Below, in pieces: positions 43,552 through 52,189 of a stretch of DNA of 64,000 bases (positions within the stretch are counted from its first letter, which is position 1; the number at the start of each line of letters is the position of its first letter). Under the pieces are notes generated by a model that worked only from the letters and a program-made list of their open reading frames with translations, ran no database searches and was not told the DNA's origin. The position numbers and the translations under genes are program-made. This stretch comes from Halotia branconii CENA392. Its GTDB lineage: Bacteria; Cyanobacteriota; Cyanobacteriia; Cyanobacteriales; Nostocaceae. Where the stretch lies: positions 4,877,455 through 4,941,454 of the forward strand of contig NZ_CP124543.1 in assembly GCF_029953635.1 (NCBI RefSeq). The letters run 5' to 3'.

Positions 43552-43935
43552 ATGAACAAAAAGCTCATCCTTAATTTGTTTGCCAGTTCCTCAATTTTTA
43601 CATCCTTAATATCTACGCTGGGGGTAATCAATCCAGCCCATGCTAGTGTTAACCTGACCCAGCGATTAATACACACCAATGATAATCGTACCTGTATCAG
43701 TAATCCCCACGGTTTTAAGAACTTCGTGTGTATTCGAGATTCTGAGAGAGATCCAAAAGCTGCTCCTGCACCCAAATCGGCAGTAATTACAGCCCAAGCA
43801 TCTGATAGCACAGTTGCAGAACTTGATTTTACAGATGAAGAAAGCGACGCTGCAATTAGGTTATTTAAGTGCGACTGTCCATTTTGCATCAACTCTTTGC
43901 GACAGTTACGTGGTACTGGCAACTTAGTGTACTAG
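43552..43935 (+). CDS. Small secreted protein of unknown function
   Basis: A 127-residue protein. The N-terminus MNKKLILNLFASSSIFTS with an uncharged core ending in NPAHAS is a clear signal peptide, so it is exported. The mature part has four cysteines (NRTCISN, FVCIRDS and a CDCPFC motif near the end, the last giving three closely spaced Cys) that could form disulfides or bind metal. ERDPKAAPAPKSA is a flexible linker. I do not recognise the family. ATG 43552 has a ttaggaag ribosome binding site; the longer frame from 43492 would put 20 polar residues before the signal. Confidence 0.7.
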   Translation: MNKKLILNLFASSSIFTSLISTLGVINPAHASVNLTQRLIHTNDNRTCISNPHGFKNFVCIRDSERDPKAAPAPKSAVITAQASDSTVAELDFTDEESDAAIRLFKCDCPFCINSLRQLRGTGNLVY

Positions 43936-44323
43936 TTTTTCAAAGTGCCAGTGAGCTGATACAAGTACCATTTTAGTTTGTGCGTTTTGTTTGTCGAAGT
44001 CTTAATAGCATTTTTGTAATCAAATACTCACCAAAATCTTCAACTTATTGATTATTTCGTAAATTAATTTTTTTACTGAAAAGTAACTGTTTTAGTTTTA
44101 AACAAAGTGAAAACCTCTTTTTGATTCTAGAAGTATTTTCGCCCATGCGATCGCCTCTGCCGGAGCGTTGCACAAACAAAGCATAAAATTAATTAATATA
44201 TCTAAAATCTCAAATTTTTCATCCTCTCTACGCTTACGCATGAAATAATCAGAAAAAATAGTTATTTTTGCTCTAATTTTCCGGAAAGCGAGTGTACTGA
44301 GTGGAATCCAACTTTCAGCGTAT

Positions 44324-44442
44324 ATAGAAATTCGGTTTGATTTATGAAATTACTTGCGTAGACGGGGAACTCTTAACAGGAAATAAGACTCTTTGAGGTG
44401 TACTGAATTTTTTCAAAAATCAAATATGAGTCCTATATTTAT
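44324..44442. repeat. Dispersed repeat, copy B, within a gene-poor stretch
   Basis: Same ends as 5331-5463 (cggtttgattt at the left; tactgaatt, ttcaaaaa, gagtcctatat at the right) with a different middle. The rest of the 43936-44739 gap holds a gtcagtggtcagttgtcag STRR-like run and the 'ctgagcgtacttg' repeat (about 44490-44560). The short frame across that repeat is not a gene. Confidence 0.55.
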
Positions 44443-44739
44443 CAAGTAGTGTTAAGTTAATTCCACCTCTGGAAGGGACGGGATTTCGTGTCAGTGGTCA
44501 GTTGTCAGCGATGCATTGAGCGTACTTGTGCTGAGCGCAGTCGAAGTAGCCAAAGTATCCATCCCACTGTTCATTCGCGTCAACGTCTCTGAAAAAGAAG
44601 AAGTAGATTTGCCGTCGCCTTTCGATGACTACGATAGTGATTTTACTGTGGTTGGCAAATATTTACGTAAGCTAATATACATTAAACTAATGGGTGATAA
44701 TTGACACCATTTCATTGTCCTATATTAGGGTGGACACGG

Positions 44740-45066
44740 ATGACATCTCAAGGCGATCGCTATCAAGAACTAGAACAACAGGAACGTATACTACGAGAAC
44801 GAGAAGTTGAATTACGACTGCGGAAAATGGAAGCTGATATCCATATTCCCAATGCATCTATTCATCAAACTATTAAACATCAGCCAGAAAATTCTTCCCA
44901 GCCGTGGATGAAAAAAGTTATCCTCGGTGGAAAATTATTTGCTTTAGGTGTAGCGGCGCTAGTTGCGGTCAGAATAGCCTCAGTTTTGGCTGGTATTCTG
45001 ATTGTCGCAGTTTTGGTAGGAGTATCTTACAAACTATTTTTTGAATCCAAAAACCATAATTTTTAA
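44740..45066 (+). CDS. Small coiled-coil membrane protein next to the dynamin genes
   Basis: A 108-residue protein. A charged, helical N-terminal half (YQELEQQERILREREVELR, about residues 8-35) is probably a coiled coil. A linker and two adjoining hydrophobic segments (LFALGVAALVAVRIASVLAG, ILIVAVLVGVSYKLFF, about 65-100) end the protein, so it is likely membrane-anchored. The frame starts at TTG 44701, but the ATG at 44740 gives the cleaner N-terminus. It ends 16 bases before the dynamin gene and is surely in the same transcript, so a role in recruiting or anchoring the dynamin is a reasonable guess. Confidence 0.7.
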   Translation: MTSQGDRYQELEQQERILREREVELRLRKMEADIHIPNASIHQTIKHQPENSSQPWMKKVILGGKLFALGVAALVAVRIASVLAGILIVAVLVGVSYKLFFESKNHNF

Positions 45067-45082
45067 TTAAGGTGTAATAACT

Positions 45083-47164
45083 ATGACCGACCAAGTAACA
45101 TCTGATAGATTTCTGCAAGATTTAGAACGTGTTTCTCAAGTACGTTCAGATATTTCTGAATGTTTAAATCAACTTGCACATACCATCAATCAAGCTGAAT
45201 TAGCTGGGGATTCTTCATCAGGGAAGCTCAGTTTAGAACGAGATATTGAAGATATCATTATAGCTAGTAAAAACCTTCAAAAAGGTGTATTTAGACTTTT
45301 GGTTTTAGGCGATATGAAACGAGGAAAAAGCACGTTTCTTAATGCCTTAATTGGAGAAAATTTATTACCTAGTGATGTCAATCCCTGTACCGCAGTCTTA
45401 ACAGTTTTACGTTATGGTGCAAAGAAAACAGTCACCATTCATTTTAATGATGGTAAAAGTCCACAACAGCTAGATTTTCAAAGCTTTAAATATAAATATA
45501 CGATTGACCCGACTGAAGCCAAAAAATTAGAGCAAGAGAAAAAACAAGCGTTTCCTGATGTAGAGTATGCAGTTGTTGAATATCCCTTACCACTATTAGA
45601 AAAAGGAATTGAAATTGTTGATAGTCCAGGATTAAATGATACAGAAGCACGTAACGAATTATCGTTAGGTTATGTCAATAATTGTCATGCGATTCTATTT
45701 GTAATGAGAGCTTCACAACCATGTACTTTAGGTGAGCGTCGCTATCTAGAAAATTATATCAAAGGTCGAGGACTAACAGTTTTCTTCTTAATTAATGCTT
45801 GGGATCAGGTGCGAGAATCATTGATTGATCCTGACGATATGGAAGAATTGACAGCATCTGAAGATAGACTAAGACAAGTATTTAGCGCTAATTTGGCAGA
45901 ATACTGTTATGTAGATGGTCAAAATATTTATGACGAACGCGTGTTTGAACTTTCGTCCATTCAAGCACTCAGACGGCGGTTGAAAAATCCCCAAGCTGAC
46001 TTAGCAGGAACTGGCTTTCCTGGGTTTATGGGAGCGCTAAATACTTTCTTAACCAGAGAACGGGCGATCGCAGAACTCCGTCAAGTCAGAACTTTAGCTA
46101 GACAAGCTGTCAATCATATTAGTGAAGCAGTTGCAAGACGCATACCATTACTCGATCAAGATGTAGATGAATTAAAAAAACGGATCGATTCAGTAGAACC
46201 AGAGTTTAATAAACTTACAGGTATTCGAGATCAATTTCAAAAAGAAATTATCAACACAAGAGACACTCAATCGAGAACAATTTCTGAATCATTTCGCAGT
46301 TATGTTTTAAATTTAGGTAATACTTTTGAAACTGACTTTTTACGCTATCAACCAGAATTAAATCTGCTTGACTTCCTCAGTAGCGGTAAACGAGATGCAT
46401 TTAACGCCGCACTGCAAAAAGCCTTTGAACAATACATCAGCGATAAATTTTCTGCATGGACTTTAACTGCTGAAAAAGAGATTAATTCAGCTTTTAAACA
46501 ACTTTCTCGCAGTGCTTTAGAATATGGTGCATCTTATAATCAAGTAACAGATCAAATCACCGAAAAACTCACTGGACAAAAAGTCCAAATTAACGCCACG
46601 CCTAATACAGAAGATAGTAATTCTCCTGGATGGGCAAAATGGGCAATGGGATTGTTATCTTTGTCGAAAGGAAACTTAGCAGGTGTAGCATTAGCTGGTG
46701 CTGGATTTGATTGGAAGAATATTTTATTAAATTACTTTACTGTCATTGGCATCGGTGGAATAATTACAGCAGTAACAGGTGTTTTTTTAGGGCCTATTGG
46801 GTTTGCTCTATTGGGTTTAGGAGTCGGATTTTTGCAAGCAGATCAAGCTCGTAAAGAGTTAGTTAAAACTGCTAAAAAAGAACTGGTAAAATATCTACCG
46901 CAAGTAGCACATGAGCAATCACAGACTGTGTACGATGCTGTAAAAGAATGTTTCGACTCTTACGAAAGAGAAGTTAATAAGCGGATTAACGACGATATTC
47001 TATCTCGTAAATCCGAGTTAGATAATTTAGTCAAGCAAAAAGAAACCAGAGAAATTAATCGTGAGAGTGAGTTCAAACGTTTGAAACGCTTACAAGAAGA
47101 TGTCATAGCTCAATTACAAAAAATTGAGGCTGCGTATAGCAACTTGTTGGCTTATTATAGTTAA
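45083..47164 (+). CDS. Bacterial dynamin-like protein (BDLP1 type)
   Basis: A membrane-remodelling GTPase of 693 residues, the same length as the structurally known Nostoc punctiforme BDLP. GTPase motifs are GDMKRGKSTFLNALIG (G1, about residue 75), DVNPCTAVLT (G2), VDSPGLNDTEA (G3, about 178) and FLINAWDQV (G4). A long helical trunk follows. The hydrophobic paddle FTVIGIGGIITAVTGVF then LGPIGFALLGLGVGFLQ (about 553-585) inserts into lipid. Assembly on the inner face of the cytoplasmic or thylakoid membrane is expected. It is the first of two dynamins in tandem. Confidence 0.95.
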   Translation: MTDQVTSDRFLQDLERVSQVRSDISECLNQLAHTINQAELAGDSSSGKLSLERDIEDIIIASKNLQKGVFRLLVLGDMKRGKSTFLNALIGENLLPSDVNPCTAVLTVLRYGAKKTVTIHFNDGKSPQQLDFQSFKYKYTIDPTEAKKLEQEKKQAFPDVEYAVVEYPLPLLEKGIEIVDSPGLNDTEARNELSLGYVNNCHAILFVMRASQPCTLGERRYLENYIKGRGLTVFFLINAWDQVRESLIDPDDMEELTASEDRLRQVFSANLAEYCYVDGQNIYDERVFELSSIQALRRRLKNPQADLAGTGFPGFMGALNTFLTRERAIAELRQVRTLARQAVNHISEAVARRIPLLDQDVDELKKRIDSVEPEFNKLTGIRDQFQKEIINTRDTQSRTISESFRSYVLNLGNTFETDFLRYQPELNLLDFLSSGKRDAFNAALQKAFEQYISDKFSAWTLTAEKEINSAFKQLSRSALEYGASYNQVTDQITEKLTGQKVQINATPNTEDSNSPGWAKWAMGLLSLSKGNLAGVALAGAGFDWKNILLNYFTVIGIGGIITAVTGVFLGPIGFALLGLGVGFLQADQARKELVKTAKKELVKYLPQVAHEQSQTVYDAVKECFDSYEREVNKRINDDILSRKSELDNLVKQKETREINRESEFKRLKRLQEDVIAQLQKIEAAYSNLLAYYS

Positions 47165-47240
47165 ATTAAATAACGAAACTCCAGATAAACGCAGATTAAC
47201 TACCTACGTTTATCTGTGGCGTTAAATATAATATAAAAAT

Positions 47241-49463
47241 ATGTCACAAATTGAAAATTATAAAAATCTAGCAGCATCTCTCAAATCTGCATCTGACTTA
47301 TTAAATTTAAATAGCACATCACAAATACATCAAAATGTAATTACCGTCTGTAATCATCTGGCTAATCCCAACTTTCGGATTGCGGTTTTTGGCCCCTTTA
47401 ATCATGGCAAGTCTACTTTGCTAAATGCCATACTGGAAAATCGCACGTTACCCATTGATTTAATTCCTACAACAGGTGCGGCAATTACTGTTAAATATGG
47501 CTCTGATGTGCGGACTCGGATCATGTTGATAAATGGAACAGAAGTCTACCGCAGTGGTACAGAAATTTTACAACAGTTTGCGATTTTAGATGGTAATAGA
47601 CAGATGCGAAAAGATGTAGCATCTGTGGAAGTTTTTTGTCCTCACCCTTTTTTAGAAACTGGTGTAGAATTTGTTGATTTACCAGGAACTAATGACAGAG
47701 AAGAACAAGATAATTTAGTTAAGAAACAACTTTTAGGTGTAGATTTAGTAGTTCAGTTGCTAGACGCACGTAAGTTAATGACTTTGGGTGAGCGAGAAAA
47801 CTTGCGAGATTGGTTATTAGACCGAGGGATTAAAACAGTTATTTTTGTCGCTAATTTTATTAATTTACTTGAACCCGACGAGCAAAAGCAAGTTCAAAAT
47901 CGTTTATTGTTTGTTGCAGAAAGTTTTCGAGCAGCATTACCTCCAGGGTTTAGTAATTTATATCGTGTTGATGCCTTACCTGCATTGAGAGCTAGATTAA
48001 AAGGTGATGTCGCTGCTGCAACTAGTAGTGGTTTAGTCGCTTTTGAAGCAGCCTTGCAAAACATTGTAGGCATTTTACAACAAAATCGTGGCGATGTGCG
48101 ATCGCCCAGAGTCCAGGCGATCGCAGATCAAATTCAACAATCATTAAAAGCTAAAATTGATCCGATACTAATTGAAATACAATCTTTTGATGAAAAACAA
48201 AATACTAAAATTGAAATAAAACAAAAAGCTGCTAATTTAATTAACCAAGGTTTTATTAATAGTAGTAGAGAATTACGCGAGTGGCTAGCCTTACCCAACT
48301 TATTTGCAAAATATCAAGCTGATGCCGCAGTAGCATTAGTAGAAAATAACTTTAAGTCTTGGCAAACAAATGTTTTAAAAAAAGATTTAACAGAATTACA
48401 ACTAGCTGTAGTCAAATGGCTTTATCAAGCTTATAATTTTTTCCAAGCAGAACGACCAGAAGATTTATCCATTTCTTTTCCTAGTGAACCGCAGGTAACG
48501 TTACCTCCTAGACCCAACAATAGCGATGATTTGAGTCAACCTAGTTCTATAGCTGTTGGTGGGGGTATTGGTTGGTTATTGGGTGGCCCTGTAGGAGCCG
48601 CTGTCGTGGGCAGTATTTCTTATTTACTAAATAAGAATCTTCAACAAGAAGATGAAAAATTAGCCAATGAATCTTATCATCAGCAAGTTGCTAAAATTTG
48701 TATAGTAGCGATTGAAGATTATTTTTCTCGCTTTAGTTATCAAGGATTATCAACCTTAGCAGCTTATGAGCAGCAAGCTATAAAAATTATTTGTTTTGAA
48801 GTTGCTCAAGAACCATTAGAAGTTATCCAAAAGCGTGAAGAATTACAAAGATTAATAAACAATTTTAATCAGTTGCAAAGAGAATTAGCAACATCTAAAA
48901 TCTTCTTAAATTATCAATTATATCCAGAGATACTCAAACACAACAATACTAAACGAGAGTATTTCCCTCAACCAGAAAAAGTTTCGACTTATTCTACTAA
49001 AACTCCTCGTGAACAGCAACAACAAGAAAATTTTGCCAAGAATACTAATATAAAAGTAGAATCTCCGCGTCAGCGAGTTTCTCCACCTCCGCCGTCTCCA
49101 CGCCCAGAAGAAATTGAGGCTAAATTTCGTAATTGGGAACTTGATGAAGAAATAGCAAGAATGAAAGCTGAAATGCGTTCTCCTGGTTCTCATACAGGTA
49201 AACAACAGCAGAAAAATCAAACCAAGACAGCACCTCAACAACCTAAAACACAAGTAGAAAAAGATAAAATCGCTCATGCGTACAACATTTTAGGATTACC
49301 AACAAATGCTTCTTTGACTGAAGTGAAACAGGCTTATCGAACTTTAGTCAAAAAATGGCATCCAGATTTATTTGTCAATAAGTCACAACAGCAAAAACAA
49401 GCACAAGAAAAAATGCACTTCATTAATGAAGCCTATACGATTTTATCGGAAATACATAACTGA
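47241..49463 (+). CDS. Dynamin-like GTPase fused to a C-terminal DnaJ domain
   Basis: A 740-residue protein. Its GTPase motifs are FGPFNHGKSTLLNAIL (G1, about residue 50), VDLPGTNDREE (G3, about 152) and VANFINL around G4, where the usual N/TKxD is not clear. A glycine-rich hydrophobic segment (GGGIGWLLGGPVGAAVV, about 440-456) is the likely membrane-interacting paddle. A proline/glutamine-rich linker (about 580-670) leads to a J domain (about 675-740), with AYNILGLPTNASLTEVKQAY and the HPD motif in KKWHPDLF. J domains stimulate Hsp70 ATPase, so this protein may link membrane remodelling to a DnaK chaperone. It is 76 bases downstream of BDLP1, its likely partner. Confidence 0.92.
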   Translation: MSQIENYKNLAASLKSASDLLNLNSTSQIHQNVITVCNHLANPNFRIAVFGPFNHGKSTLLNAILENRTLPIDLIPTTGAAITVKYGSDVRTRIMLINGTEVYRSGTEILQQFAILDGNRQMRKDVASVEVFCPHPFLETGVEFVDLPGTNDREEQDNLVKKQLLGVDLVVQLLDARKLMTLGERENLRDWLLDRGIKTVIFVANFINLLEPDEQKQVQNRLLFVAESFRAALPPGFSNLYRVDALPALRARLKGDVAAATSSGLVAFEAALQNIVGILQQNRGDVRSPRVQAIADQIQQSLKAKIDPILIEIQSFDEKQNTKIEIKQKAANLINQGFINSSRELREWLALPNLFAKYQADAAVALVENNFKSWQTNVLKKDLTELQLAVVKWLYQAYNFFQAERPEDLSISFPSEPQVTLPPRPNNSDDLSQPSSIAVGGGIGWLLGGPVGAAVVGSISYLLNKNLQQEDEKLANESYHQQVAKICIVAIEDYFSRFSYQGLSTLAAYEQQAIKIICFEVAQEPLEVIQKREELQRLINNFNQLQRELATSKIFLNYQLYPEILKHNNTKREYFPQPEKVSTYSTKTPREQQQQENFAKNTNIKVESPRQRVSPPPPSPRPEEIEAKFRNWELDEEIARMKAEMRSPGSHTGKQQQKNQTKTAPQQPKTQVEKDKIAHAYNILGLPTNASLTEVKQAYRTLVKKWHPDLFVNKSQQQKQAQEKMHFINEAYTILSEIHN

Positions 49464-49533
49464 TAAAAAATGTGCAAATAGATATAACTATTTGCACATC
49501 TCTGTAAAAGTCAACTAGTAATTATCAAATAAA

Positions 49534-49800
49534 TTAGACTGTCCAGAAGATTAAATTAATAGTCAATCTGGAAAAGTCAAGGGTGAAAAGATTGTTGTCA
49601 TACAGACCAAAAGAGCCATGAGATGTAGATGATGTGTTGTTTATCCCATCATGAACAGTGGTTAAATCAAGCTTTGAATTACCACCCCACAAATACTGAA
49701 AACAACTATCTAACTTGGTATCTTCTGGTGCTGAAATTAGGTCGTGCAAAAACGGCTTTGCATCAACAGGATGTAAGTCAGAAATTGCTATTTTAGCCAT
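49534..49800 (-). CDS. Small GG-leader protein, paralogue 1
   Basis: An 88-residue protein, related to the next two on the same strand. The start MAKIAISDLHPVDAKPFLHD matches the MAKI/MANI...DFH...T-HDL pattern of the other two. A Gly-Gly pair follows at residues 39-40 (QYLWGG), a little later than in the paralogues. The downstream part has VHDGIN, then a Ser/Thr/Gly stretch, then LYDNN, matching HDGIN and HDNN of the others, but its C-terminus (LTINLIFWTV) has diverged. It is separated from the other two by 265 bases that include a GC-rich repeat (about 49963-50015). Confidence 0.72.
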   Translation of the reverse strand: MAKIAISDLHPVDAKPFLHDLISAPEDTKLDSCFQYLWGGNSKLDLTTVHDGINNTSSTSHGSFGLYDNNLFTLDFSRLTINLIFWTV

Positions 49801-50065
49801 TTTTTTAATTTCTAGGTCAGGTTATGAACAGCTTGACTTTTTTGAATTAAAAATTAAAACTATAAAATTAAAAATTAACAATAAAGATAATTTTCAATTA
49901 ATTCTGGGTACAAGCCCCCATTTATTGTAATTGTTAATTAATAATTTTTAATTTTTAATTGGAGCGTACCCCTGCGGGGAAGCAAGTTACGCGCAGCGTC
50001 TCGTAGAGAAGCGACTTGACTCTTAGATAAGTTTGTATCCGGTTAAGTTAGAAGCATTTCACCCT

Positions 50066-50317
50066 TCATACTTTCCACCCATAAGGATAAGTCCAAATGT
50101 AAACTTGGTCTGAGTTATCTACAGAATGATAGTTATTGTCGTGGACACTATATGCCCCATAAGTCTTATCTTCTAGACGATTTATGCCGTCATGAATAGT
50201 CATGATCTCAGCATAAAGATAACCACCTAATACAGTCTCTGATTGCGGTGGAGCCAAATCATGTATAAATGTTTTTAGCTCATTCAGGTGAAAGTCACAA
50301 ATTGATATGTTAGCCAT
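50066..50317 (-). CDS. Small GG-leader protein, paralogue 2
   Basis: An 83-residue protein. The leader has LAPPQSETVLGG at residues 21-32. Counting back from the glycines this gives Leu at -12, Gln at -8 and Val at -4, the double-glycine pattern cut by C39-peptidase ABC exporters. The predicted 51-residue product starts YLYAEIMTIHDGINR and contains SVHDNNYHSVDNSDQVYIW, with YPYGWKV at the end. I choose ATG 50317 over the TTG four codons upstream. The gene starts only 2 bases after paralogue 3 ends, so both are cotranscribed. No known family is recognised for the core. Confidence 0.78.
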   Translation of the reverse strand: MANISICDFHLNELKTFIHDLAPPQSETVLGGYLYAEIMTIHDGINRLEDKTYGAYSVHDNNYHSVDNSDQVYIWTYPYGWKV

Positions 50318-50319
50318 GA

Positions 50320-50550
50320 TTATGCCCAAATAGAAACTTTATCTGAATTGTCTATCGAATTAAAGTTATTATCATGGCTGCTGCCTACACCATGATATTC
50401 AAATTCTTTACGATTGATTCCATCATGAACACTCAAGACACGAGCATAAGGAAAACCACCAAATAAAGTTTTTACCTGTGCTGGAGTTAAATCATACATC
50501 AATGTTTCTACATGATTAAAATGAAAGTCGTAAATTAGTATCTTCGCCAT
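50320..50550 (-). CDS. Small GG-leader protein, paralogue 3
   Basis: A 76-residue protein, first of the trio in the direction of transcription. The leader MAKILIYDFH, then MYDLTPAQVKTLFGG ends at Gly-Gly 31-32, with Leu -12, Thr -11, Gln -8, Val -7 and Leu -4, close to the classical LSxxELxxIxGG pattern. The product part has VLSVHDGINRKE, GSSHDNNFNSIDNSDKVSIW. The shared features with paralogue 2 (HDGINR, HDNN, D.SD.V.IW) are conserved beyond what background would give. The function is unknown; a secreted peptide or modified peptide is the leading idea. Confidence 0.78.
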   Translation of the reverse strand: MAKILIYDFHFNHVETLMYDLTPAQVKTLFGGFPYARVLSVHDGINRKEFEYHGVGSSHDNNFNSIDNSDKVSIWA

Positions 50551-50779
50551 AACGATGTCCAAATGAAAACCTTATTTGTTTGACTCCTAAATTCTACTTA
50601 ATTAGTCAAATTATCAGCAGTTTATATATTAAGTTTCTATGTAGAAGTCTATTTTTTATAGACATAATTAAATGATTTCTGTCTTTTAATAAAAATACTT
50701 TTTATCCTAATTATTGTTTAACAATTAGACTTTATATAGGATGTACCCCAGTTTTTATTGTGCAACGATAAAATAAGTG

Positions 50780-51059
50780 TCATTGCGTAAAGCCTACGGC
50801 ATGGCTTTTCTCACGAGACGTTACGCGTAACGTCTCGCACAGAGGAGGAACGACGTTCCCGAAAGGTAGCAATCGCATAGACTTGTTCGTAGTGCGAGCT
50901 TGTGAGATTGCTACTCTTCTCCTTACAAAGACGCTACGCGTAGCTTGCTTCCCCATAGGGGTACGAGAACGCCTTCGGCGAACACTCCACACTTCGTTGC
51001 GTACCCTTCGGGAAGGCTAAAGCCCTAAGCGCAGCTATGCCGTAGGCTTTACGCAATGA
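50780..51059. repeat. Non-autonomous palindromic element with 23-bp perfect inverted repeats
   Basis: The left end (50780-50802, starting TCATTGCGTAAAGCCTACGG) is the exact complement of the right end (51037-51059). The 280-bp interior is GC-rich and contains smaller palindromes such as gagacgttacgcgtaacgtc (50815-50834). It has no credible gene. Repeats, symmetry and lack of coding fit a MITE. It separates the GG-leader genes from the VOC gene. Confidence 0.85.
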
Positions 51060-51135
51060 TGTTCAAAAAAGTGGGATGCTTCCTTTATATAGCGGTAGTT
51101 GTATAACAGTTATCAGTTAATATTTTAAGTGGTTT

Positions 51136-52164
51136 ATGAATCAAGAACAAGAAACTGCGATCGCAGGTATCTACGAAGTCTGTATTGGTGTCCCAGACGC
51201 AATTGTGGCGATTCAATATTGGGAGCAATTTGGCTATCGCATTGGTCAAGTTGGCGAATTATCTGCTGATGTCGCTGATCAATTATATGGGGTCAATTCC
51301 TGTTTACGCTCGATTCGCCTCTATCATCAAAATGCAGATCATGGTTTGATTAGGTTGATGGTCTGGCAAAATCCTACTAATCAAGGATTGGGGTTAGCGT
51401 CAATGAAAGTTAAGGGAAATCGCTGGGCTACCACCTTAACTACTGATTTGTTAATGATTTTAAATCATGCAGAAGATGCAAAAGCCGCGGGTTGGGCTAT
51501 TAAATATAGCTACCCCTACTGGGAAGTCATATATAACAAAGAAAGAAAAAGCCGACCTTTTACAGATGCGGCGGTGGGAGTGCGAGAAATGTTGTTACTC
51601 CAACCTTTAACTCGGCAAGTTCTATTTCAACGATTTGGTTATACACTGCCCCACTATGGGGAAATTAATCACACTGCTGCTTTTAAGACCAGTCAGTTTA
51701 CCCATATAGGAATTATTGTTCAAGATGACAGCAAAGAAAGCCTAAAATTTTATGAAGATGTTTTGGGTTTGCTGCGTGTGCGTGATGATGTTGAGACTAG
51801 CTATGAATCTTCACCAGCAGGTCGGGATCTTTTTGATCTCCAACCGGGTGAAAAATTTATTGTTACTACCTTTGATGACCCTCGTTCTTCCAAATCTGAC
51901 TTGATGGCTGCACGTAGTGGTAGACTTTACGTCATTCGCTTTCCCGATGCGCTCAACTTAGAATCACAAATGGAAGCATCGCAACCGGGTAGCTTAGGAA
52001 TGTCACTTTATACCTACCGAGTGCGGGGATTACAGACTTATTGCGATCGCATCAAAGACAGTCAAGCAAAAAACTTGACAAACATCATTGAAAATGAGTT
52101 TAAAGAAAAAAGTTTTTCTTTTATTGCACCAGATGGCTATTGCTGGAATTTAGTAGAAGGCTAA
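51136..52164 (+). CDS. Two-domain VOC (glyoxalase/dioxygenase-fold) protein
   Basis: A 342-residue protein with two vicinal-oxygen-chelate modules. The N-terminal one (about 8-150) has GIYEVCIGVPDAIVAIQYWE and LIRLMVWQNP. The C-terminal one (about 180-340) has FTHIGIIVQDDSKESLKFYE, DVLGLLRVRDD and the metal-type FIAPDGYCWNL at the end. Such folds host dioxygenases, isomerases and resistance proteins. The metal ligands of the second domain (H in THIG, E residue late) look partly present. It is divergent from the Asp/Asn hydroxylase-type gene (convergent end 26 bases away), and it is not obviously a partner of the peptides. Activity is unknown. Confidence 0.8.
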   Translation: MNQEQETAIAGIYEVCIGVPDAIVAIQYWEQFGYRIGQVGELSADVADQLYGVNSCLRSIRLYHQNADHGLIRLMVWQNPTNQGLGLASMKVKGNRWATTLTTDLLMILNHAEDAKAAGWAIKYSYPYWEVIYNKERKSRPFTDAAVGVREMLLLQPLTRQVLFQRFGYTLPHYGEINHTAAFKTSQFTHIGIIVQDDSKESLKFYEDVLGLLRVRDDVETSYESSPAGRDLFDLQPGEKFIVTTFDDPRSSKSDLMAARSGRLYVIRFPDALNLESQMEASQPGSLGMSLYTYRVRGLQTYCDRIKDSQAKNLTNIIENEFKEKSFSFIAPDGYCWNLVEG

Positions 52165-52189
52165 AAGTTATTTATGGTGTTTGAATTAA

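Noticed and set aside
44516..44704. A 62-residue frame starting in a repeat
   Set aside because: Its first third translates the 'ctgagcgtacttg' dispersed repeat, found at three other places without a gene.
51136..52164. The VOC protein as a 4-hydroxyphenylpyruvate dioxygenase
   Set aside because: It has two VOC modules, but the usual HPPD metal ligands and C-terminal signature were not seen, so only the fold is claimed.
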